8,924 nt of DNA from Mollicutes bacterium (GTDB lineage Bacteria; Bacillota_I; Bacilli_A; RF39; UBA660). Below are positions 6,212 to 8,924 of the stretch, one piece after another. Under the pieces are notes generated by a model, which saw only the letters and a list, made by a program, of their open reading frames with translations, was not told where the DNA came from and ran no database searches. Where the stretch lies: contig JAAZHN010000016.1 of NCBI GenBank assembly GCA_012510695.1, forward strand, positions 1 through 8,924. Reading direction: 5' to 3'. The translations under genes were made by a program, and so were the position numbers. Positions within the stretch are counted from its first letter, which is position 1. Every line of letters begins with the position of its first letter.

Positions 6212-6612
6212 TAATTTCCACCTACTTTTTTAGTTACAGCATTTTTTCTAGTATTTTTAGTAATTGCTTTTTTAGTCATATCTTTTTGAATGTTAGCAAC
6301 TACTTCTTTTTTAGTAGCCTTTTTAGTTTCTTTTACTTGTTCTTTTTTTGCTTTTTCAACCTTTTTTTCAGTCTTAGCCTTTTCTCTTTTACTACTTTCT
6401 AATACTTTAACATTTGAAGCATGAATTGGTGCTTCAACTTCTAAGATTCCACCAGTTTCGTTTGTACGACCCGGTTTCACATGTTTTTTGACAATATGAA
6501 CACCAGTTACGATAACACGATTGGTATTTTTTAATACTTTTTGAACATTGCCTTCTTTACCTTTATCAGATCCAGCAATGACTCTTACTTTATCTCCAAC
6601 TTTTACTTTCAT
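6211..6612 (-). CDS. rplX: 50S ribosomal protein L24 with a lysine-rich C-terminal tail
   Basis: Residues 1-71 are a normal L24 KOW domain: MKVKVGDKVRVIAGSDKGKE, NRVIVTGVHIVKKHVKPG and IHASNVKVL can be recognised. L24 starts 50S assembly by binding the 5' part of 23S rRNA near the tunnel exit. After residue 71 the usual ending (a GKPTRVG-type segment and a short basic end, about 101-107 residues in all) is not recognisable. It is replaced by about 62 low-complexity residues, 20 of them Lys, with repeated KK, TKK and EKAKK blocks, giving 133 residues. The frame stays open and ends exactly at the rplE start, so an assembly frameshift is unlikely. The SD AGGAGG is fused to the rplN TAG stop and lies 4 nt before the ATG. 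Confidence 0.95.
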   Translation of the reverse strand: MKVKVGDKVRVIAGSDKGKEGNVQKVLKNTNRVIVTGVHIVKKHVKPGRTNETGGILEVEAPIHASNVKVLESSKREKAKTEKKVEKAKKEQVKETKKATKKEVVANIQKDMTKKAITKNTRKNAVTKKVGGN

Positions 6613-6620
6613 ATTGCCTC

Positions 6621-6989
6621 CTATAATACTTCACTAGCTAAAGAAACGATTTTCATGTAGTTTTTATCACGAAGTTCTCTAGCGACTGGTCCAAGAACAC
6701 GAGTTCCAACAGGTGACTTATCATCTTTAATAATAACGCATGCATTATCATCAAATTTAATATGACTTCCATCTTCTCTTCTAATTCCTTGAACACTTCT
6801 AACGATTACAGCTTTTACAATTTTTCCTTTTTTTAAGTTACTATTAGGAATTGCTTTTTTAACTGTACCGACAACAACATCACCGATATTTCCTGCTTTT
6901 CTATGATGTCCACCTAAGACACGAATAACTAGAATTTCACGGGCACCTGTGTTGTCTGCAACTTTTAATCTTGATTCTTGTTGTACCAT
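6621..6989 (-). CDS. rplN: 50S ribosomal protein L14
   Basis: The 122-residue product has exactly the usual L14 length. It begins MVQQESRLKVADNTGAREIL and shows the L14 signature from AVIVRSVQGIRREDGSHIKF (60-79) to NACVII (82-87), then GTRVLGPVARELR. L14 lies on the subunit interface of the 50S and contacts 16S rRNA helix 14 and L19. The ATG is 13 nt after rpsQ with a strong GGAGGGG SD in the spacer. It is classically the first gene of the spc operon; no promoter is visible in the short spacer, so it appears to be transcribed with the S10 genes. Confidence 0.98.
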   Translation of the reverse strand: MVQQESRLKVADNTGAREILVIRVLGGHHRKAGNIGDVVVGTVKKAIPNSNLKKGKIVKAVIVRSVQGIRREDGSHIKFDDNACVIIKDDKSPVGTRVLGPVARELRDKNYMKIVSLASEVL

Positions 6990-7002
6990 TTAAGTCCCCT
7001 CC

Positions 7003-7275
7003 TTATAAGATTACAGCTTTTTCAATAACTTTAACTAGTTCATATCTTTTTGTTTTTGATAATGGACGAGTTTCAGCAATTAAAACTGTATCTCCAACTT
7101 TAGCTTCGTTTTTTGGATCATGAGCAGTAAATCTCTTAGAGTGTTTTACTCTTTTTCCATAAAGAGGATCTTTACGATGCGATGTAACAACAACGATGAT
7201 TGTTTTATCATTAACATCGCTTGCAACTTTACCAACTAATTCATGTTTTTTTAATGTTACTTCATGGCTTGGCAT
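7003..7275 (-). CDS. rpsQ: 30S ribosomal protein S17
   Basis: The 90-residue product is an OB-fold S17, with ELVGKVASDVNDKTIIVVV (12-30), DPLYGKRVKHSKRFTAHD (36-53) and the family signature GDTVLIAETRPLSKTKRYEL (61-80). S17 binds 16S rRNA helices 7 and 11 and is a primary assembly protein. The N-terminal stretch before residue 11 (PSHEVTLKK) differs from the usual Bacillus form but is of ordinary length. The ATG is 2 nt after rpmC, and the SD AAGGAGG lies 9 nt upstream, inside the last rpmC codons (Lys-Gly-Gly). Confidence 0.97.
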   Translation of the reverse strand: MPSHEVTLKKHELVGKVASDVNDKTIIVVVTSHRKDPLYGKRVKHSKRFTAHDPKNEAKVGDTVLIAETRPLSKTKRYELVKVIEKAVIL

Positions 7276-7277
7276 AA

Positions 7278-7469
7278 TTATTTTCCTCCTTTTTCATTTA
7301 AAACTGTTTTCATTTTAGCAACAGTTTTTCTTAATTTTCTTATTTGATGTGGTTTGTCTAAATTACCTGTAGCTTGTTTTAATCTTAAATCAAATAATTC
7401 TTGTTTAGATTCTTTGATTTTTTTATTGATGTCAGCTTCAGATAGTTTTCTGATTTCATTAATTTCCAT
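7278..7469 (-). CDS. rpmC: 50S ribosomal protein L29
   Basis: The 63-residue product is a two-helix L29, starting MEINEIRKLSEADINKKIKE with FDLRLKQATGNLDKPHQIRK at 26-45 (L29 signature region). L29 sits at the tunnel exit beside L23, near the docking site for trigger factor and SRP. The frame is open further upstream to a TTG at 7494-7496, but those nine extra residues have no family match. The ATG at 7467-7469 gives the standard beginning and length. It overlaps the end of rplP by 11 nt, and only a weak GTGGTG site lies 6 nt upstream, so coupling to rplP translation is likely. Confidence 0.96.
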   Translation of the reverse strand: MEINEIRKLSEADINKKIKESKQELFDLRLKQATGNLDKPHQIRKLRKTVAKMKTVLNEKGGK

Positions 7470-7887
7470 CTGATTCACCACTTTCTCTTTTAACAAATTT
7501 TGTTGTTACACATAATTTGTGAGCAGCTAGTCTTAATGCTTCACGAGCAACAGTTTCATCAACATCAGAAATTTCAAACATGATTTTTCCTTTTTTGACA
7601 ACTGCTACCCATTCTTCAACGCCACCTTTACCTTTACCCATTCTAGTTTCTAAAGGTTTTTTAGTACGTGCTAAGTGTGGGAAAATATTAATTACTACTT
7701 TTCCCCCTCTTTTCATGTATCTTGTCATCGCGATACGAGCTGCTTCAATTTGTCTTGCATTAACCCATCCGCCTTCAGTAGCCATTAAACCATAATCTCC
7801 ATGTTGTAAAGTTAAATTTCCTTTAGCTTTACCTTCATAACTGATACGATGTGGTTTACGGTACTTAGTCCTTTTTGGCATCAACAT
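7459..7887 (-). CDS. rplP: 50S ribosomal protein L16
   Basis: The 142-residue product begins MLMPKRTKYRKPHR, the standard L16 start. It carries GGWVNARQIEAARIAMTRYM (39-58) and the RMGKGKGGVEEW signature (82-93). L16 is needed for a working peptidyl transferase centre and for A-site tRNA placement. The frame is open upstream to a TTG at 7930-7932, but the extra 15 residues are unlike L16. The ATG at 7885-7887 has a GAGGTG SD 6 nt upstream, so I chose it. A second in-frame ATG two codons later cannot be fully excluded. The first 23 nt overlap the end of rpsC in another frame. Confidence 0.97.
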   Translation of the reverse strand: MLMPKRTKYRKPHRISYEGKAKGNLTLQHGDYGLMATEGGWVNARQIEAARIAMTRYMKRGGKVVINIFPHLARTKKPLETRMGKGKGGVEEWVAVVKKGKIMFEISDVDETVAREALRLAAHKLCVTTKFVKRESGESDGN

Positions 7888-8569
7888 GTTTAGCACCTCT
7901 TCTTTCTCTTGGTGCAGGTTGTTCTTCTTCAACTTGGTCTAAAGAAAGAATTTCTCCTTTATAGATCCAAACTTTAACACCGATTTTTCCATAAGAAGTA
8001 TTCGCTTCTTTATGAGCATAATCGACATTAGCTCTTAGAGTATGAAGTGGAACAGTACCTTCTGAATAACCTTCAGTACGAGCCATTTCAACTCCATTTA
8101 AACGACCTGAAACACTAGTTTTAACACCTTTAGCTCCAGCTTTCATAACATTTCTAATAGCTTTCTTTTGAGCATTACGGTAATTAGCACGATTTTCAAT
8201 TTGTTTAGCGATATTTTCTGCGACTAAAGCCGCTGATAGATCTGGTTTTTTAACTTCTAAGATAGAAATATATACATCTTCATCAACTAATTTACTTAAA
8301 GCTTTTCTTAGTTTTTCAATGTCTTCTCCACCACGACCAATTACAACACCAGGTTTAGCAGTATTAACTTTAATATCAGTTCTTTTTTTATTTCTCTCAA
8401 TAATGATACTTGAAACAGCAGCATCTTTAAGATTTTTTTCTAAATATTCACGGATTTTAATATCACGATTTAAGTATTTAGCAAAATCTTTTTTAGGTGC
8501 ATACCAATTACTTTCCCATCCTTTATTGATTCCAACTCTTAGTCCAACTGGATGTGCTTTTTGTCCCAT
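7865..8569 (-). CDS. rpsC: 30S ribosomal protein S3
   Basis: The 234-residue product starts MGQKAHPVGLRVGINKGWES, the canonical S3 beginning. A KH domain follows with the GRGG loop at 78-81 (KPGVVIGRGGEDIEKLRK), and then the C-terminal S3 signature SGRLNGVEMARTEGYSEGTV (154-173) and PLHTLRANVDYAHKEA. S3 forms part of the mRNA entry channel and helps unwind mRNA. A GTG at 8588-8590 opens the frame seven codons earlier, but it lies inside rplV and before the AGGAGG site. The ATG at 8567-8569 is 6 nt after that SD, so it is the true start. The C-terminal tail is charged and acidic, then basic (EEEQPAPRERR...AKKD). Confidence 0.98.
   Translation of the reverse strand: MGQKAHPVGLRVGINKGWESNWYAPKKDFAKYLNRDIKIREYLEKNLKDAAVSSIIIERNKKRTDIKVNTAKPGVVIGRGGEDIEKLRKALSKLVDEDVYISILEVKKPDLSAALVAENIAKQIENRANYRNAQKKAIRNVMKAGAKGVKTSVSGRLNGVEMARTEGYSEGTVPLHTLRANVDYAHKEANTSYGKIGVKVWIYKGEILSLDQVEEEQPAPRERRGAKHVDAKKD
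7894..7899 (-). promoter_or_regulatory. SD site that decides the rplP start
   Basis: GAGGTG on the minus strand lies 6 nt before the ATG at 7885-7887 and within the last codons of rpsC. It supports the internal ATG over the upstream TTG for rplP. Confidence 0.75.
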
Positions 8570-8570
8570 A

Positions 8571-8912
8571 TTAGACCTCCTTTTTGTCACTTACTTTAAT
8601 TGTAATGTGACTTGTTCTATGATCATGTCGATCGATATTTGCTCTTGAGGCAAATCTTGTTCTTTTATATACAGGCCCTGGATTTATATAACATTCAGTT
8701 ATAAATAAATCTTTTTCATCAGCACCTTGATTATTAACTGCATTTGCCACAGCCGAATTAAGTACTTTAATAATTAAACGGCTTGCTTTTGTATTTGTAT
8801 TTTTTAAGATTCCACGAGCAGTGAAAACGTCTTTATTGCGGATTAAATCCAAAGTCATTCTTGCTTTTAAGGGTTTAATCATCGCTTTTCTATGTATTGC
8901 ATATGCTTCCAT
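8571..8912 (-). CDS. rplV: 50S ribosomal protein L22
   Basis: The 113-residue product has the L22 globular domain: KARMTLDLIRNKDVFTARGI at 16-35, KVLNSAVANAVNN at 49-61 and the closing HRTSHITIKVSDK at 98-110. L22 contacts all domains of 23S rRNA and sends a beta-hairpin into the exit tunnel. The hairpin tip (about 82-98) reads FASRANIDRHDH where E. coli-type L22 has PRAKGRADRILK, so it keeps its length but is much changed. The ATG at 8910-8912 is preceded by GGGGG at 8920-8924 as SD and by two TAA triplets (8917-8919 and 8913-8915), either of which could be the rpsS stop outside the window. Confidence 0.96.
   Translation of the reverse strand: MEAYAIHRKAMIKPLKARMTLDLIRNKDVFTARGILKNTNTKASRLIIKVLNSAVANAVNNQGADEKDLFITECYINPGPVYKRTRFASRANIDRHDHRTSHITIKVSDKKEV
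8576..8581 (-). promoter_or_regulatory. SD site that decides the rpsC start
   Basis: AGGAGG on the minus strand lies 6 nt before the ATG at 8567-8569. It is made of the last sense codons of rplV (Lys-Glu-Val) and excludes the upstream GTG as a start for S3. Confidence 0.85.
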
Positions 8913-8919
8913 TTAATTA

Positions 8920-8924
8920 CCCCC
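8920..8924 (-). promoter_or_regulatory. Probable SD for rplV at the window edge
   Basis: A run of five G on the minus strand ends 7 nt before the rplV ATG and is cut by the window edge. It is probably part of an AGGGGG-type SD and also the 3' end of the preceding gene (expected to be rpsS), but the sequence stops here. Confidence 0.5.

Noticed and set aside
6202..6402. Plus-strand frame rich in Phe and Ser opposite the rplX tail, looking like a membrane peptide
   Set aside because: Its Phe/Ser content is simply the complement of the AAA, AAG and GAA codons of the lysine-rich L24 tail.
6390..6410. Possible frameshift in rplX explaining the missing canonical L24 ending
   Set aside because: The frame stays open for 62 codons of biased but plausible coding sequence and stops exactly in the TAATG overlap with rplE, which a random shift would not be expected to produce.
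6200..6640. S8 autoregulatory hairpin near the rplX-rplE junction, as in E. coli
   Set aside because: I could not find a convincing copy of the S8-binding rRNA-like hairpin by eye. A covariance search would be needed, so I do not report it.
7470..7496. TTG start giving L29 nine extra residues
   Set aside because: L29 normally begins at the MEINEIRKLS-like sequence; the extension has no family match and lies within rplP.
7888..7932. TTG start giving L16 fifteen extra N-terminal residues
   Set aside because: The extra residues do not resemble L16, while the ATG at 7885-7887 has a GAGGTG site at good spacing and gives the canonical MLMPKR start.
8570..8590. GTG start giving S3 seven extra residues
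   Set aside because: It lies upstream of the AGGAGG site within rplV; the ATG 6 nt after that site gives the canonical MGQKAHPVG start.
7580..8648. Plus-strand open frames opposite rplP, rpsC and rplV
   Set aside because: They mirror conserved coding sequence and contain no recognisable motif.
1..8924. A new defence, mobile or biosynthetic system, or an internal promoter or terminator
   Set aside because: Every base apart from about 107 nt of short spacers and the 12-nt right edge is assigned to recognisable translation, secretion or housekeeping genes. The longest spacer is 16 nt, too short for a hidden gene or an independent terminator.

Overview
This window is one uninterrupted, minus-strand stretch of the bacterial S10-spc-alpha ribosomal protein cluster. 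Transcription runs from high to low coordinates. The gene order is rplV, rpsC, rplP, rpmC, rpsQ (end of the S10 operon part), then rplN, rplX, rplE, rpsN, rpsH, rplF, rplR, rpsE, rplO, secY, adk, map, infA, rpmJ (spc part), and finally the first 53 codons of rpsM, cut by the window edge (start of the alpha part). This is the classical Bacillus-type order with one clear absence: rpmD (L30), which normally lies between rpsE and rplO, is missing, and only one base separates those two genes.

The DNA is strongly AT-rich with A/T-ending codons. Shine-Dalgarno (SD) sites are strong (AGGAGG types), S14 is the short zinc-binding form, L36 has its full zinc site, and Adk carries a four-cysteine LID zinc site. 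Together with the adk-map-infA-rpmJ order this points to a low-GC Gram-positive bacterium (Bacillota or Mycoplasmatota, for example a Bacilli, Erysipelotrichia or RF39-like lineage). All Trp codons I examined are TGG and map ends in TGA, so the standard bacterial code is likely rather than the Mycoplasma code. The exact taxon is inference.

The genes work together. Fourteen encode complete subunit proteins of the 30S and 50S ribosome upstream of secY. secY encodes the membrane channel through which nascent proteins leave. adk supplies ADP from AMP and ATP, map removes the initiator methionine from nascent chains, and infA helps assemble the initiation complex. Packing is extreme: the largest gap is 16 nt, four neighbour pairs overlap (by 23, 11, 8 and 1 nt), and many SD sites lie inside the preceding gene or are fused to its stop codon. 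I see no promoter, terminator, RNA gene, mobile element, CRISPR array or stretch over 20 nt without a gene.

I find no new biological system here. The points worth a second look are sequence-level oddities in conserved proteins: the missing rpmD, altered signature motifs in Adk, a lysine-rich C-terminal tail on L24, a tandem 30-bp duplication in the S5 N-terminus, and an unusual tip on the L22 tunnel hairpin.
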